Source: Tabrizicola caldifontis
GTDB taxonomy: Bacteria > Pseudomonadota > Alphaproteobacteria > Rhodobacterales > Rhodobacteraceae
Reading direction: 5' to 3'
DNA: 64,000 bases
NCBI RefSeq assembly: GCF_004762095.1
Contig: NZ_SIJH01000007.1
Location: 110,653 to 174,652, forward strand
Below the pieces are notes generated by a model. It was not told the origin of the DNA. It saw only the letters and a list, made by a program, of their open reading frames with translations, and did no database searches. Shown piece after piece: positions 7,542 to 17,808 of the stretch. Both the position numbers and the translations under genes were made by a program. How positions within the stretch are numbered: position 1 is the first letter of the stretch; every line of letters begins with the position of its first letter.

Positions 7542-9533
7542 TCAGTTCCCGTTCAGGATCTCTTCCAGCGCGCGGCGTGCCTCGTCTTCCAGGGCTTCCT
7601 GCGCGCGGCGGATGGCGGCGTCTGCGGCCGATTCGCCCGGGGCGATCTCGACGCCCAGCTCCTGTTTCAGGCGGGCTTCCAGTTCGGCACGGGCGCGTTC
7701 TTCCGCGGCCTTTGCTGCCGCCCTGGCACGTTCCTCTGCCGCCTTTGCCTCGGCCTCCATCCGCTCGCGCGCGATGCTTTCCAGATCAAGCCGATAGCTC
7801 GGGTCGGACCAGGGCCCGGTGATCAAGAGGGGCACCATCACTCCGCCCGTCCCGTCCTCGGCTGCCAAGGCCGTGGGCCGGATGCGATAATCCAGCTCAC
7901 GCGCGCCCAGCCCGATCTTGCCCGCGCCCGATGCGGTAAGGTAGGGCGCCACCAGCTTCAGGTCGCTGTTCGACAGGACACCGCCCTCGATGGTGAAGGT
8001 GCCGGCCAGAGCATCGAAGATCGTCCGCTGGCCTTCGCCCACATACCCCGCGTCCAGCGTCCGCAGCATCCCCGCAATATCAAGGCCCCGGAGTTCACCC
8101 TTGCCCAGTTCCAGCGCCCCCTCGCCCTTGAGCCCTGCCATGATCTCGGCGACAGAGTTGCCGACGCCCAGGAATTGCAGCTGCACATCCCCGGTCGCGA
8201 TCAGCCGGTCCCACCCGGCAAGATCGGACAGAAGCGGCTGGATCTGCATCCCGGCAAGCGAGAGCCGGCCGCCGACCGACAATCCGCCGCGCCCGTTCAC
8301 CACGAAATCGCCGGTCACCTGACCGCCGTACGCTACCATCTGCCGGATCTCGAACACGGCGCGGGACCGATCCACGGTGACGCGGCCGCGGGTCTCGCCC
8401 AGATTCAGGGCACCCAGATCCAGAGATGGTGCCGAAAACGCGACATCGGCATCCAGCAGGCCAAGGGCGCTGACATCGATCCTGTCCTCGGGCCAACCCG
8501 GCGTCTGCGCCCCCTCCGGCGCTGCGTCCCTGACGGCGCCGATCATGATCGGCCCGGCAGTCAGCGTGCCCGAGAGCTTTGGCCGTGCCTCGCCAGGCCG
8601 CAGGTCAAGGTCACCGGTGATACGGTTCCGGTCTGCCACGATCTCGGCCTCGCGCAGGAAGGCCGCGCCGGTGCCGTCCAGCGTCAGCTGGCCCGTGACC
8701 GTCAGCCGGTCCTGTCCCAGCCCCGGCCCGGGGCGCGACAGGTCGCTGCCGATCAGCTGCCCCAGGGCAGGAAGGTCTGCCAGGTTCGCCGTCAGCGCTC
8801 CATCTGCGGCCAGTGGGGCAAGACCGGCACGCCCCTCGAAACCGATCCTGGTGCTTCCTGCGGTCAGGCCCAGCGTGACCGGCACCACCCGCCCTGCGGC
8901 GAAGGCCGAGAAGACCCCGCCCTTCAGGTCCAGCCCCACCGCCTGACCGCCCGACAGTGCGCTGAGGGTCAATGTGAAGGGGCCGGCATAATCGGGGACG
9001 TTCAGCACCGCATCGACATCATCCAGTGCCACCAACCGGCCCGACTGCCGGTCGGCAAACCGCAGGCTGCCGTTGCGAACCGTGCCACGATCCAGGGTGA
9101 AGCCCGTCGCCGGGGCAGGCACCGCGCCGGCCCCGGCAGCCTCGCCGCCACCGAAGACCCAGTTCTCACGCCCGTCAGGCGCGCGCTCCAGGTTGATCTC
9201 GGGCCGCTCGGCCACCAGTCCGGTGATCCGAACCTCCCCCCCCAGCAGCGCCGAAAGGTTCACCTCGACCGCCAGGCTTTCAGCACGGAAAAGCGGCGCC
9301 GCGCCTTCGGCCCAGTCGGCATTGGCAATGCTGACCGGGCCGGTCGTCACCCCCAGCACCGGCCAGAGGCGCGGGCGGATCTCGCCCTCCAGCACCAGCT
9401 TGCGGCCCGTCATGCCCTCGAATTGCGCCGACAGCGCGGCGGCGACCCGTTCCGAAGGCACCATGGCCATGAGACCCAGCGCCAGCAGGACCAGAACCGC
9501 CAGCCCGGCTCCTATGCGGATGATCCAGCGCAT
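7542..9533 (-). CDS. AsmA family protein
   Basis: A 663-residue envelope protein. The ATG at 9533 has AGGAGG seven bases upstream, better than the in-frame start 11 codons earlier. A single N-terminal membrane helix (about residues 4-26) is followed by the AsmA-type domain (ERVAAALSAQFEGMTGRKL, then GEIRPRLWPVLG), a long beta-rich region, and an AsmA C-terminal region near residues 430-560. The end is a charged Ala/Glu/Arg helix (about 585-655) that could form a coiled coil. AsmA-like proteins are bridge-like proteins linked to phospholipid traffic and outer-membrane homeostasis. Single gene, substrate unknown. Confidence 0.88.
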   Translation of the reverse strand: MRWIIRIGAGLAVLVLLALGLMAMVPSERVAAALSAQFEGMTGRKLVLEGEIRPRLWPVLGVTTGPVSIANADWAEGAAPLFRAESLAVEVNLSALLGGEVRITGLVAERPEINLERAPDGRENWVFGGGEAAGAGAVPAPATGFTLDRGTVRNGSLRFADRQSGRLVALDDVDAVLNVPDYAGPFTLTLSALSGGQAVGLDLKGGVFSAFAAGRVVPVTLGLTAGSTRIGFEGRAGLAPLAADGALTANLADLPALGQLIGSDLSRPGPGLGQDRLTVTGQLTLDGTGAAFLREAEIVADRNRITGDLDLRPGEARPKLSGTLTAGPIMIGAVRDAAPEGAQTPGWPEDRIDVSALGLLDADVAFSAPSLDLGALNLGETRGRVTVDRSRAVFEIRQMVAYGGQVTGDFVVNGRGGLSVGGRLSLAGMQIQPLLSDLAGWDRLIATGDVQLQFLGVGNSVAEIMAGLKGEGALELGKGELRGLDIAGMLRTLDAGYVGEGQRTIFDALAGTFTIEGGVLSNSDLKLVAPYLTASGAGKIGLGARELDYRIRPTALAAEDGTGGVMVPLLITGPWSDPSYRLDLESIARERMEAEAKAAEERARAAAKAAEERARAELEARLKQELGVEIAPGESAADAAIRRAQEALEDEARRALEEILNGN

Positions 9534-9697
9534 GCCCGCCTCCTGGATTTTATGGTTTTGCTTCAAAGTTTATGCCCCACCGCACCCTGCTGCCAAGCCG
9601 GACCTCACCCCACGGCATCAAATGGCCGAGAGCCGTTCGCCCCCCCTGGCGCTCTGGCACCTTTCCACGGTAGCGCCTGCACCGTATAAGGCGGCCC

Positions 9698-11092
9698 ATG
9701 TCACAAAACCCGCCCCTCCTTCGCCCCGACCTGGCCCGCGCCCAGGTGCCCGACACCCGCCGCACCAGATCTGACGGAACGGCCCAGCCGACCATCGGCA
9801 TGGTCAGCCTCGGCTGCCCCAAGGCGCTGGTGGACAGCGAGCGTATCCTGACCCGGCTGCGCGCGGAAGGCTATGCGATCAGCCCCGATTATCAGGGCGC
9901 GGATGCGGTGATCGTGAACACCTGCGGCTTCCTCGACAGCGCCAAGGCGGAAAGCCTGGAGGCGATCGGCGAGGCCCTGCAGGAAAACGGCCGGGTGATC
10001 GTGACCGGCTGTCTGGGGGCGGAACCCGAGTATATCACCGGGGCGCATCCGAAGGTGCTGGCCGTGACCGGCCCGCATCAGTACGAGGCGGTGCTGGATG
10101 CCGTCCATGCCGCCGTGCCCCCCGCACCGGACCCGTTCATCGACCTCCTGCCCGCCTCGGGCGTGAAGCTGACGCCGCGCCATTACAGCTATCTGAAGAT
10201 TTCCGAAGGCTGCAATCACAAGTGCCGCTTCTGCATCATCCCCGACATGCGCGGCCGTCTGGTCAGCCGCCCGGCCCATGCCGTGCTGCGCGAGGCGGAA
10301 AAGCTGGTCGAGGCAGGTGTGAAAGAGCTTCTGGTCATCAGCCAGGACACCTCGGCCTATGGGGTGGACCGCAAGCACGACCTGTCGCCGTGGAAGGGCG
10401 GCGAGGTCCGCGCGCACATCACCGACCTCGCGCGCGAGATGGGCAAGCTCGGCGCCTGGGTGCGGCTGCACTACGTTTATCCCTACCCCCATGTGCGTGA
10501 CCTGATCCCGCTGATGGCGGAAGGGCTGGTGCTGCCCTACCTCGACATCCCCTTCCAGCACGCCCATCCCGACACGCTGAAACGCATGGCCCGCCCGGCG
10601 GCGGCGGCGCGGACGCTGGACGAGATCGCCGCGTGGCGCGCCATCTGCCCCGAGCTGACGCTGCGGTCCACCTTCATCGTCGGCTATCCGGGCGAGACCG
10701 AGGAAGAGTTCCAGACTCTGCTGGACTGGCTGGACGAGGCGCAGCTCGACCGGGTCGGCTGCTTCCAGTACGAGAACGTGAAGGGCGCGCGGTCGAACGA
10801 CCTGCCGGACCATGTGGCCCCCGAAGTGAAGCAGGAGCGATTTGATCGCTTCATGGAAAAGGCGCAGGCAATTTCGGCGGCGAAACTTGCCGCGAAGGTT
10901 GGCAAAGTGCTATCTGTGATCGTGGACGAGGTGGACGACGAAGGCGCCACCTGCCGCACGATGGCCGACGCTCCCGAGATCGACGGCAACCTTTTCATCG
11001 ACGAGGGCTTCGACGGCCTCGCCCCGGGCGACATCGTGACCGTCGAGGTGGACGAGGCCGGCGACTATGACCTCTGGGGCCGACTGGTATAG
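9698..11092 (+). CDS. rimO: Ribosomal protein S12 methylthiotransferase RimO
   Basis: A 464-residue radical SAM methylthiotransferase that modifies the conserved aspartate of ribosomal protein S12. The N-terminal MTTase domain ([31 protein letters not shown]) binds one Fe-S cluster. The radical SAM motif CNHKCRFC lies near residue 172 and a TRAM domain forms the C-terminus (about residue 395 on). The length and the [10 protein letters not shown] motif distinguish it from MiaB. Two genes for a CDGSH protein and a DCC-family protein follow on the same strand. Confidence 0.97.
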   Translation: MSQNPPLLRPDLARAQVPDTRRTRSDGTAQPTIGMVSLGCPKALVDSERILTRLRAEGYAISPDYQGADAVIVNTCGFLDSAKAESLEAIGEALQENGRVIVTGCLGAEPEYITGAHPKVLAVTGPHQYEAVLDAVHAAVPPAPDPFIDLLPASGVKLTPRHYSYLKISEGCNHKCRFCIIPDMRGRLVSRPAHAVLREAEKLVEAGVKELLVISQDTSAYGVDRKHDLSPWKGGEVRAHITDLAREMGKLGAWVRLHYVYPYPHVRDLIPLMAEGLVLPYLDIPFQHAHPDTLKRMARPAAAARTLDEIAAWRAICPELTLRSTFIVGYPGETEEEFQTLLDWLDEAQLDRVGCFQYENVKGARSNDLPDHVAPEVKQERFDRFMEKAQAISAAKLAAKVGKVLSVIVDEVDDEGATCRTMADAPEIDGNLFIDEGFDGLAPGDIVTVEVDEAGDYDLWGRLV

Positions 11093-11156
11093 ACCCATTG
11101 ACAGGCGGGGGCCACGGCCCATCTTGCTGCCCAGCAAAACCCAGCAGGAGCGCCAC

Positions 11157-11399
11157 ATGCCCAGCACCCCGATTGTCGCCGCAACCACCCCCTTCAAGGT
11201 CGAGGTCGAGGAAGGCAAGTCCTACTTCTGGTGCGCCTGCGGCAGATCGGCGCGTCAGCCCTTCTGCGACGGCAGTCACAAGGATACGGGCATTTCGCCG
11301 TTAAAGTGGACGGCCGATGCCTCCCGTACGGTGTTCTTCTGCGGCTGCAAGCAATCGGCCAAGGCCCCGATGTGCGACGGGTCGCACAAGTCCCTCTGA
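11157..11399 (+). CDS. Tandem CDGSH iron-sulfur domain protein
   Basis: An 80-residue protein with two complete CDGSH motifs, CACGRSARQPFCDGSH (from about residue 22) and CGCKQSAKAPMCDGSH (from about residue 60). Each has the Cys-3/His-1 ligand set for a labile 2Fe-2S cluster. There is no signal or membrane helix, so it is probably cytosolic. The start has an AGGAG site 8 bases upstream. It lies 64 bases after rimO on the same strand, which invites a role in Fe-S supply or redox sensing, but that is inference. Confidence 0.93.
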   Translation: MPSTPIVAATTPFKVEVEEGKSYFWCACGRSARQPFCDGSHKDTGISPLKWTADASRTVFFCGCKQSAKAPMCDGSHKSL

Positions 11400-11471
11400 C
11401 CCCCGACCGGTCGCTTGGCCCGGATGCGTGACCCACTGTCGCAGGCTCTGGCCGGCGTACCCCGCAGGGCC

Positions 11472-11849
11472 ATGTCCCAGCCCATGACCGATGAAACCCG
11501 TGTTCTCTACAATCAGGATTGCCCTATCTGCCGGTTCGAGATCGAGGCCTATCGCCGGCGCGCCGGGTCTCTGGGATTGCCGATCCGGTTCGAGGGTCTC
11601 GACCAGGCCGAGGACTGGGGCCTGACCCCCGACCAGGCTGCCGGGCAACTGCACGTCCGGCAGAATGGCCGCGTCCTGTCTGGGATTGAGGCATTCCGGG
11701 CACTCTGGTCGGCCCTGCCGGGCTGGCGCTGGCTTTCGCGGGTCTGTGGCTGGCCCGTGATCCGCCCCTTTTCTGAGGTGCTTTATGCGCGGATCGTCGC
11801 GCCGGCCCTTTACCACGCGCATCTGCGCCGGCAGCGACGGCGCCGCTAG
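11472..11849 (+). CDS. DCC-family (DUF393) thiol-disulfide oxidoreductase-like protein
   Basis: A 125-residue protein with the N-terminal DCPIC motif (Cys 17 and Cys 20) of the DUF393/DCC family, a thioredoxin-like group of uncertain activity. RFEGLD and a central ALPGWRWL segment are typical. The end is strongly basic (RRQRRRR). An ATG four codons later (11484) is a possible alternative start. The stop overlaps the convergent dgkA by four bases. Confidence 0.8.
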   Translation: MSQPMTDETRVLYNQDCPICRFEIEAYRRRAGSLGLPIRFEGLDQAEDWGLTPDQAAGQLHVRQNGRVLSGIEAFRALWSALPGWRWLSRVCGWPVIRPFSEVLYARIVAPALYHAHLRRQRRRR

Positions 11850-12208
11850 CCCACCAGCACCACCCCCCAGGCCACCCCTGCCGCGATGGCCGCCAACGCC
11901 ACGCAGGCCGAGCCGCAGTCCTTGGCCTTCTTGGCCTTGGGGTGCACCTCGGCCGAGACGAGATCCACAACCTCTTCGACGGCGGTGTTCACCAGTTCCG
12001 CCGCCAGCACCAGCAGCCCCAACGCCAGGACCAGCGCCCGCTCGCCCGGCGTCAGGTCGAGGGAAAACGCTGCCGCCGCGGAAAGCACATTGGCCAAAGT
12101 CCATTGCCGCAGCGTCTTTTCCGTTGACCAGGCGGCGCTGAAGCCTTGCCATGACCAGAGCACCGTATTCGACAGCCGCCGCAGTTCGCCGCGGATAAGA
12201 TCGCGCAT
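11846..12208 (-). CDS. dgkA: Diacylglycerol kinase (DgkA)
   Basis: A 120-residue three-helix membrane kinase. The motifs ELVNTAVEEVVD and KKAKDCGSACV contain the catalytic Glu/Asn and the Asp of DgkA. The enzyme phosphorylates diacylglycerol in the inner membrane to recycle it to phosphatidate. The ATG at 12208 has AAGGGGG upstream; an in-frame GTG five codons earlier is less likely. Its end overlaps the convergent DUF393 gene. Confidence 0.92.
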   Translation of the reverse strand: MRDLIRGELRRLSNTVLWSWQGFSAAWSTEKTLRQWTLANVLSAAAAFSLDLTPGERALVLALGLLVLAAELVNTAVEEVVDLVSAEVHPKAKKAKDCGSACVALAAIAAGVAWGVVLVG

Positions 12209-12267
12209 GAGATCCCCCTTCACCCCGGCGGCAGCCTAGGCCGCTGGCCCTGCAGGGCGCAACCGGA

Positions 12268-12741
12268 TCAGCCCTGGAAAGCGAAGCCCGGCGGATAGCT
12301 GTGGAAGCCGTCGAAATCCGCCTTGCCCAGCGGCACCCCTGCCGCGCGCAAGGCCGCATAGCCCATCGTCAGATGAAAGAAGAAGTTTGGCAGACCGTAA
12401 AGATACAGGAATTCGGTCCCGGTCTGCTGCAATTCGGCAAAGCCTGCGGTGTGGCGGATGATCCTGTCCTCGGCTCCCGCGAACTCGGCGGGACTCATGG
12501 CGCCCAGCATGGCGCGGGCTACTGCCAGCCTTGGCCCCAGCGCCTGCGGCAGGTCGGGCACCTCGCGCCCGGCCAGGGGGCAGGCGATGCGCAAGCTGAA
12601 ACCCGCGGCCGTGGCGAACTGCTGGCTGGCCGGGAAGGCATCGGCGATGCGCGCCTCCAGCGCCTCGGGCCCTGCCTTCTCGACCATCGCGGCCACGCGG
12701 GCCAGGTAGTGCCGGAAGACGGGGACCGAGGCGTGATACAT
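12268..12741 (-). CDS. DUF1993 domain protein
   Basis: A 157-residue protein of the DUF1993 family, a DinB/YfiT-like helical bundle of unknown role. Family-like features are the [13 protein letters not shown] start, FGL-type helices, and a C-terminal NFFFHLTMGYAALRAAGVPLGKADF region containing a conserved histidine. Its ATG overlaps the aspS stop (TGATG), indicating translational coupling. An in-frame GTG one codon earlier is possible. There is no evident functional link to aspartyl-tRNA synthesis. Confidence 0.85.
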   Translation of the reverse strand: MYHASVPVFRHYLARVAAMVEKAGPEALEARIADAFPASQQFATAAGFSLRIACPLAGREVPDLPQALGPRLAVARAMLGAMSPAEFAGAEDRIIRHTAGFAELQQTGTEFLYLYGLPNFFFHLTMGYAALRAAGVPLGKADFDGFHSYPPGFAFQG

Positions 12742-14537
12742 CACGCCTCCTTCGGCAGGACGCGCAGGCGCAATTCACGCAGCTGTTCGTTGGTCGGCTC
12801 GGATGGCGCGCCCATCATCAGATCCTCGGCGCGCTGGTTCATCGGGAACATGATGACCTCGCGGATGTTCTGCGTATCGGCCAAAAGCATCACAAGCCGG
12901 TCAATCCCCGCCGCGCAACCACCATGCGGGGGCGCGCCATACTTGAAAGCCTTGACCATGCCGCCAAAGCGCTTTTCCACCTCGTCCCGGCCATAACCCG
13001 CGATTTCGAAGGCGCGATACATGATTTCGAGCTTGTGGTTGCGGATCCCACCCGAAATCACCTCGTAGCCGTTGCAGGCCAGGTCATACTGGAAGGCCAG
13101 CACCTTCAGCGGATCGCCGTTCAGCGCCTCGAGCCCGCCCTGAGGCATCGAGAAGGGGTTGTGGCTGAAGTCGATCTTCCCTTCGTCGGTCTTTTCATAC
13201 ATCGGGAAATCGACGATCCACGCAAAGCGGAAGCAGTCCTTCTCGGTCAGCCCCAGCTCCTCGCCGATCACGTTCCGCGCCTTGCCGGCGATGCCCTCGA
13301 AAGCCTCGGGCTTGCCGCCCAGGAAGAAGGCCGCATCGCCCTTCTCCAGCCCCAGTTGCAGCCGGATCGCCTCGGTCCGCTCCGGCCCGATATTCTTGGC
13401 CAGGGGGCCAGCAGCCTCCATGCCGCTGCCATCCTCGGCCTCGCGCCAGAAGATGTAGCCCATCCCCGGCAAGCCCTGCTGTTGCGCGAATGCGTTCATC
13501 CGGTCGCAGAACTTGCGGCCCACGGGCTCGCCCGACGGCCCCTTGGGCGCGGGGATCGCGCGGACCTCGTTGCCCTCCTGCTCCAGCAGTTTGGCGAAGA
13601 TCGCAAAGCCCGAGCCGCGGAAATGCTCGCTCACGTCCTGCATGCGGATCGGGTTGCGCAGGTCGGGCTTGTCGCTGCCATACCACTTCAGCGCATCCCG
13701 ATAGGCGATGCGCGGCCAGTCGGAATAGACCTTCCGGCCCTTGCCGAAGGTCTCGAACAGGCCCTGGATCACCGGCTGGACGGCCGCGAAGACGTCGTCC
13801 TGCGTGACGAAGCTCATCTCGATGTCCAGCTGGTAGAAGTCGGTCGGCGATCGGTCGGCGCGCGGGTCCTCGTCGCGAAAACAGGGGGCGATCTGGAAAT
13901 AGCGGTCGAAACCAGCCACCTGGATCAGCTGCTTGAACTGCTGCGGCGCCTGCGGCAGGGCGTAGAACTTGCCCGGATGCAGGCGCGACGGCACCAGGAA
14001 GTCGCGCGCGCCTTCGGGCGATGAGGCGGTGATGATCGGTGTCTGGAACTCGGTGAAGCCCTGGTCCCACATCGCATTGCGCAGCCAGCGCACCACGTTC
14101 GACCGCAGCATCATGTTCTGGTGCATGCTGTCCCGGCGCAGGTCGAGGAAGCGGTAGGTCAGCCGCGTCTCCTCGGGGTATTCGGTGTCGCCGAAGACCG
14201 GCAGCGGCAGTTCTTCGGCCGGGCCCAGGACTTCGAGGTCGGTCACATAGACCTCGATCTCGCCGGTCGGGATCTTGGGGTTCACCAGGGCGGCGTCGCG
14301 CGCCTTGACCCGACCATCGACGCGGATCACCCATTCGGCCCGCACCTTTTCAAGTGCGGCGAACGCCGGGCTGTCGCCATCGCACAGGATCTGGGTAATC
14401 CCGTAATGGTCGCGCAGGTCGATGAACAGCACGCCGCCATGATCGCGCACCCGGTGGACCCAGCCCGACAGGCGGACGGTTTCGCCCACATGGGCCTTGT
14501 TCAGCGCGGCGCAGGTGTGGCTGCGATAGGCATGCAT
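12741..14537 (-). CDS. aspS: Aspartyl-tRNA synthetase
   Basis: A 598-residue class II synthetase of bacterial type. The N-terminal OB-fold anticodon domain begins [13 protein letters not shown]. The class II motifs include [23 protein letters not shown] (motif 2) and GIDRLVML (motif 3), with the bacterial insertion (GAD) domain between. The ATG at 14537 follows AAGGGGAACG. Whether it is Asp-only or Asp/Asn-nondiscriminating cannot be decided by eye. DUF1993 is translationally coupled downstream. Confidence 0.97.
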   Translation of the reverse strand: MHAYRSHTCAALNKAHVGETVRLSGWVHRVRDHGGVLFIDLRDHYGITQILCDGDSPAFAALEKVRAEWVIRVDGRVKARDAALVNPKIPTGEIEVYVTDLEVLGPAEELPLPVFGDTEYPEETRLTYRFLDLRRDSMHQNMMLRSNVVRWLRNAMWDQGFTEFQTPIITASSPEGARDFLVPSRLHPGKFYALPQAPQQFKQLIQVAGFDRYFQIAPCFRDEDPRADRSPTDFYQLDIEMSFVTQDDVFAAVQPVIQGLFETFGKGRKVYSDWPRIAYRDALKWYGSDKPDLRNPIRMQDVSEHFRGSGFAIFAKLLEQEGNEVRAIPAPKGPSGEPVGRKFCDRMNAFAQQQGLPGMGYIFWREAEDGSGMEAAGPLAKNIGPERTEAIRLQLGLEKGDAAFFLGGKPEAFEGIAGKARNVIGEELGLTEKDCFRFAWIVDFPMYEKTDEGKIDFSHNPFSMPQGGLEALNGDPLKVLAFQYDLACNGYEVISGGIRNHKLEIMYRAFEIAGYGRDEVEKRFGGMVKAFKYGAPPHGGCAAGIDRLVMLLADTQNIREVIMFPMNQRAEDLMMGAPSEPTNEQLRELRLRVLPKEA

Positions 14538-14639
14538 CGTCGTTCCCCTTTCCAGGGCCACCAATTCCATCGCGCCGATACACCCTGCCCCGCGCCGCAA
14601 GTCAACCCCGCCGCTCCGGCCCCGCTGCCTGCCATTTCC

Positions 14640-14678
14640 AAAAATACTCTTCGGGGGTCCGTAGCGCGATGTACCCCC
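14640..14678 (-). terminator. Probable terminator of pabC with AAATACTC/GGGGG motif
   Basis: On the minus strand GGGGGT (14678-14673) pairs with ACCCCC (14658-14653), followed by GAAGAGTATTTTTGG. This GTATTTTTG-tailed hairpin is common behind genes in Rhodobacteraceae. A near-identical motif recurs at 29683-29704. Confidence 0.5.
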
Positions 14679-14685
14679 TGCGGTC

Positions 14686-15294
14686 TCACCCGGGAAACCG
14701 GGCTGGAACAAGCCCCCGCAGCGCGTTGCCAACCCAGAGCCGCACCTTCGGCAGATCGTCTGCCAGCAGCACCTCCTCCGGGACGCCAAGCTCGGCGCGC
14801 AGCACCCCGGGCAGCAGGCCGCAGGCCACCGGCGGCGTGCGCATCCCCTGCCCGCGGTCGAAGAAGATGGTCGTGATCGTGCCCTCGCAGACCTCGCCGC
14901 GCTCGTTCAGGAACAGCACTTCATCCACGCCTTCGGGCAGGGCGGCGCGGGCCGCGTCATAGACCGCGCGCCGGGTCGATTTCACCCGCAGCCAGGGATC
15001 GTCCGACCGCAGCCGCGCCCTGGCCAGCCCCAGCCGCCAGTCCGGTTTCGCCGGCGGCAGAGCGGACACCTGCCATTCCACCCGCCCCGCCCGGTCAAGC
15101 GTCAGCCGCAAGCGCGCAGGATGATCCGGGCCAGAGGGCGCCACGTCCGGGCAATCCCAGCCCAGAAGCGCCGCCGACCGCTGCAGCCGCGCCAGATGCA
15201 GTGGCCAGCGCGGGGCACGCAGCCCGTCCCACAGCACAGTCTCGATCAGCTTCAGTCCGGGCGCACCGCCGCCTTCACGAAGCGCGCCTTCCAC
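14686..15294 (-). CDS. pabC: Aminotransferase class IV, probable 4-amino-4-deoxychorismate lyase
   Basis: A 202-residue PLP fold-type IV enzyme. The KSTRRAVYD lysine binds PLP and [15 protein letters not shown] is the family signature. Position beside pabB points to 4-amino-4-deoxychorismate lyase, making p-aminobenzoate and pyruvate for folate. A GTG start at 15294 has a perfect GGAGGAGG site four bases upstream, inside the end of pabB, giving a 43-base overlap. This start is better than the CTG at the pabB stop. Short for the family (about 210-270). Confidence 0.85.
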   Translation of the reverse strand: MEGALREGGGAPGLKLIETVLWDGLRAPRWPLHLARLQRSAALLGWDCPDVAPSGPDHPARLRLTLDRAGRVEWQVSALPPAKPDWRLGLARARLRSDDPWLRVKSTRRAVYDAARAALPEGVDEVLFLNERGEVCEGTITTIFFDRGQGMRTPPVACGLLPGVLRAELGVPEEVLLADDLPKVRLWVGNALRGLVPARFPG

Positions 15295-16388
15295 AGCGCC
15301 TCCTCCCATTCGCCTTCGGCGGTGGAGCCATGCGTCAGCCCCCCGCCCACGTTCATCACGATCCGGTCGCCCGTCACCGAGAGCGTGCGGATCGCCACCG
15401 AGAAATCCGCGTCGCCAGAGGGCGACATCCACCCCACCGCGCCGCAATAGACGCCGCGGGCATGGGGCTCGACCTCGCGGATGATCTCCATCGCGCGGAT
15501 CTTCGGGGCGCCGGTCACGCTGCCGCACGGGAAAAGCGCCGTCATCAGGCCGGGCAGCGTCGCCGGCCCTTCCAGCACGCCTTCGACGGTCGAGGTCATC
15601 TGGTGGACGGTCGAATAACTCTCGATGGCGTAAAGCGCCGGGACCTTCACCGTCCCCACCTTCGACAGGCGGCTGATGTCGTTGCGCAGAAGGTCCACGA
15701 TCATCAGGTTCTCGGCCCGGTCCTTCTCGGCCCCGCGCAATTCGGCGATGATCGCCGCATCCTCGGCCGCATCACGCCCCCTGGGCCGGGTGCCCTTCAT
15801 CGGACGGGTGACGATCTTGCCCTGTCGGACCCGGAAGAACAGCTCAGGGCTGCGCGACACCACCACCGGCCCTACGCCCAGATCGACATAGGCCCCGTGC
15901 CCCACCGCGCCCGTGCGACGGAAGGCGCCATACAGCCCCAGCGCCGTTCCCGACATCAGCCGCGCCTGCATCGGGAAAGTCAGGTTCACCTGATAGCAAT
16001 CCCCTGCCGCGATATAGTCGAACACCTTCCGCGCCGCGTTGCCATAGGCCCGGCGGCTGACCAGCGGCTCGGGCGCGGTCATGGCGGTCGCGCGCCCTTC
16101 CTCTGCCGCCTGCGCCAGAACCCGGTCGGCGGGCTCGGGTGCATCAAAGACGCCCAGCGCCAGCAGCGGGCCGGGGCGGCGGCGCGGCATCAGGCCTGCC
16201 AGCTTCGGCTCCAGCGCATAGCCTGCCTCATAGGCCACATAGCCCGCAATCCAGGCCCCCTTTGCCCGGGCGGCCTCGGCTTGGGCTAGGGCTCGGGCGA
16301 CGTCGCCCGGCGCACGGGCCGCGATGACCTTGCGCGGCGCCCGAAACAGCGCCGGTTTGCCGCCAGGTCCATGTTCCAGAAGGATCAC
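15252..16388 (-). CDS. pabB: Aminodeoxychorismate synthase component I
   Basis: About 378 residues of chorismate-binding enzyme that aminates chorismate for p-aminobenzoate synthesis. Core motifs are PMKGTRPRG, DLLRNDISR, FPCGSVTGAPKIRAME and GVYCGAVGW. No ATG fits; the GTG at 16388 gives the family-like VILLEHGPGGK, and a TTG five codons earlier is an alternative. The glutamine amidotransferase partner (PabA) is not adjacent. It starts 95 bases after puuD on the same strand and overlaps pabC. Confidence 0.9.
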   Translation of the reverse strand: MILLEHGPGGKPALFRAPRKVIAARAPGDVARALAQAEAARAKGAWIAGYVAYEAGYALEPKLAGLMPRRRPGPLLALGVFDAPEPADRVLAQAAEEGRATAMTAPEPLVSRRAYGNAARKVFDYIAAGDCYQVNLTFPMQARLMSGTALGLYGAFRRTGAVGHGAYVDLGVGPVVVSRSPELFFRVRQGKIVTRPMKGTRPRGRDAAEDAAIIAELRGAEKDRAENLMIVDLLRNDISRLSKVGTVKVPALYAIESYSTVHQMTSTVEGVLEGPATLPGLMTALFPCGSVTGAPKIRAMEIIREVEPHARGVYCGAVGWMSPSGDADFSVAIRTLSVTGDRIVMNVGGGLTHGSTAEGEWEEALWKARFVKAAVRPD

Positions 16389-16483
16389 CGCGCGCGCCCC
16401 CAAGGTCTTCGCGCCCCAGATAGGCCGATCCCGCCCTGCGCGCCAGTGGCTTTCCCGACACCGGGGCCCGGCTTTCCGACCCG

Positions 16484-17713
16484 TCAGATCGGGTCGCCCG
16501 CCGTCGCGCGATACCAGCGCACGATGGCGGCGCGTTCGGCCGGTTCCATCCAGCTGACGTTGCCCGGCGGCATGGCATGGGTCACGCCGGCCTGAAGATA
16601 GATCCGCCGCGCCTCGTGTGCAATCTGGGCCTCGGTTTCCAGCACCACGCCCTTGGGCGGCCAGTGCAGCCCCTCCCAGGCCGGTTCGGCCGCGTGGCAC
16701 ATCGAACAGCGGCCCTGAACGATGCCCACCACCTCGTCGAAGCCTTCAGCCGAGGCCAGCTGCAGCGCCTCGCCCCGAAGTGCGGCCTCCTGGGGCGGAG
16801 TCTGCATCGGCGCGGTCGAAAGCCAGGCGATGACGAGGAACAGGATCACCGTCACCCCCCAGGTCCAGTGCGGATTGCCCTTGCGCGCGTGGCGGGTGTT
16901 GAACCAGTGCCGGATCGTCACACCCATCAGGAAGACCAGGCTGGCGATGACCCAGTTCCACTGGGTCGCAAAGACCAGCGGATAGTGATTGGACAGCATC
17001 AGGAAGATGACCGGCAGGGTCAGATAGTTGTTGTGGGTGGATCGCTGCTTGGCAATCTTGCCATATTTCGGGTCGGGCTTGCGGCCAGCCTTGAGGTCGG
17101 CCACCACGATCCGCTGGTTCGGCATGATGATGAAGAAGACATTGGCCGACATGATCGTTGCCGTGAATGCCCCCAGATGCAGCATCGCCGCACGGCCACT
17201 GAAGACCTGCGTGTAGAACCAGCTCATCCCCACGAGAACGACGAACAACGCCACCATCAGCACATTCTGGTCGGCGTTCACGAAAACCTTGCACAGGGTG
17301 TTGTAGGCCACCCAGCCGAAGGCCAGCGAGGCCATCGAGATGCCAACCGCCTGCCAGACCTGAAGCTCCATCACCGTGGGGTCGATCAGGAACATCTCGG
17401 CACCCAGATAGTAGACCAGAACCAGAAGCGCGAAGCCCGACAGCCAGGTGAAATAGCTTTCCCATTTGAACCAGATCAGGTGGTCCGGCATGGCGGCGGG
17501 GGCCACGAGGTATTTCTGGATGTGGTAGAATCCCCCGCCATGGACCTGCCATTCCTCGCCATCCGCGCCGCTGGCGAGGTTGCGGTCGCGATGCAGGCCA
17601 AGGTCAAGCGCGATGAAATAGAAGCTGGACCCGATCCAGGCGATGGCGGTGATGACATGCGTCCAGCGGACCGCGATTTCCACCCATTCCCACAGGACCA
17701 CCCAGTCATACAT
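16484..17713 (-). CDS. puuD: Urate hydroxylase PuuD with C-terminal cytochrome c domain
   Basis: A 409-residue membrane urate oxidase that converts urate to 5-hydroxyisourate. Residues 1-300 hold about eight membrane helices with conserved histidines (RWTHVITAIAWIGSSF, HGGGFYHIQKY). A C-terminal cytochrome c domain carries CSMCH near residue 345, so electrons can pass to the respiratory chain rather than to oxygen. GGGAGG precedes the start. It is divergent from a LysR gene and is the first enzyme of the purine-degradation island. Confidence 0.95.
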   Translation of the reverse strand: MYDWVVLWEWVEIAVRWTHVITAIAWIGSSFYFIALDLGLHRDRNLASGADGEEWQVHGGGFYHIQKYLVAPAAMPDHLIWFKWESYFTWLSGFALLVLVYYLGAEMFLIDPTVMELQVWQAVGISMASLAFGWVAYNTLCKVFVNADQNVLMVALFVVLVGMSWFYTQVFSGRAAMLHLGAFTATIMSANVFFIIMPNQRIVVADLKAGRKPDPKYGKIAKQRSTHNNYLTLPVIFLMLSNHYPLVFATQWNWVIASLVFLMGVTIRHWFNTRHARKGNPHWTWGVTVILFLVIAWLSTAPMQTPPQEAALRGEALQLASAEGFDEVVGIVQGRCSMCHAAEPAWEGLHWPPKGVVLETEAQIAHEARRIYLQAGVTHAMPPGNVSWMEPAERAAIVRWYRATAGDPI

Positions 17714-17808
17714 CGCGGCCTCCCTTCGTTGTGCCGAAACGCTATCCCGGCGCGGACCTTTCTGTTAATCCATCGAAAGCCCGCATCACTTTCAAACCGT
17801 GCCGAACA

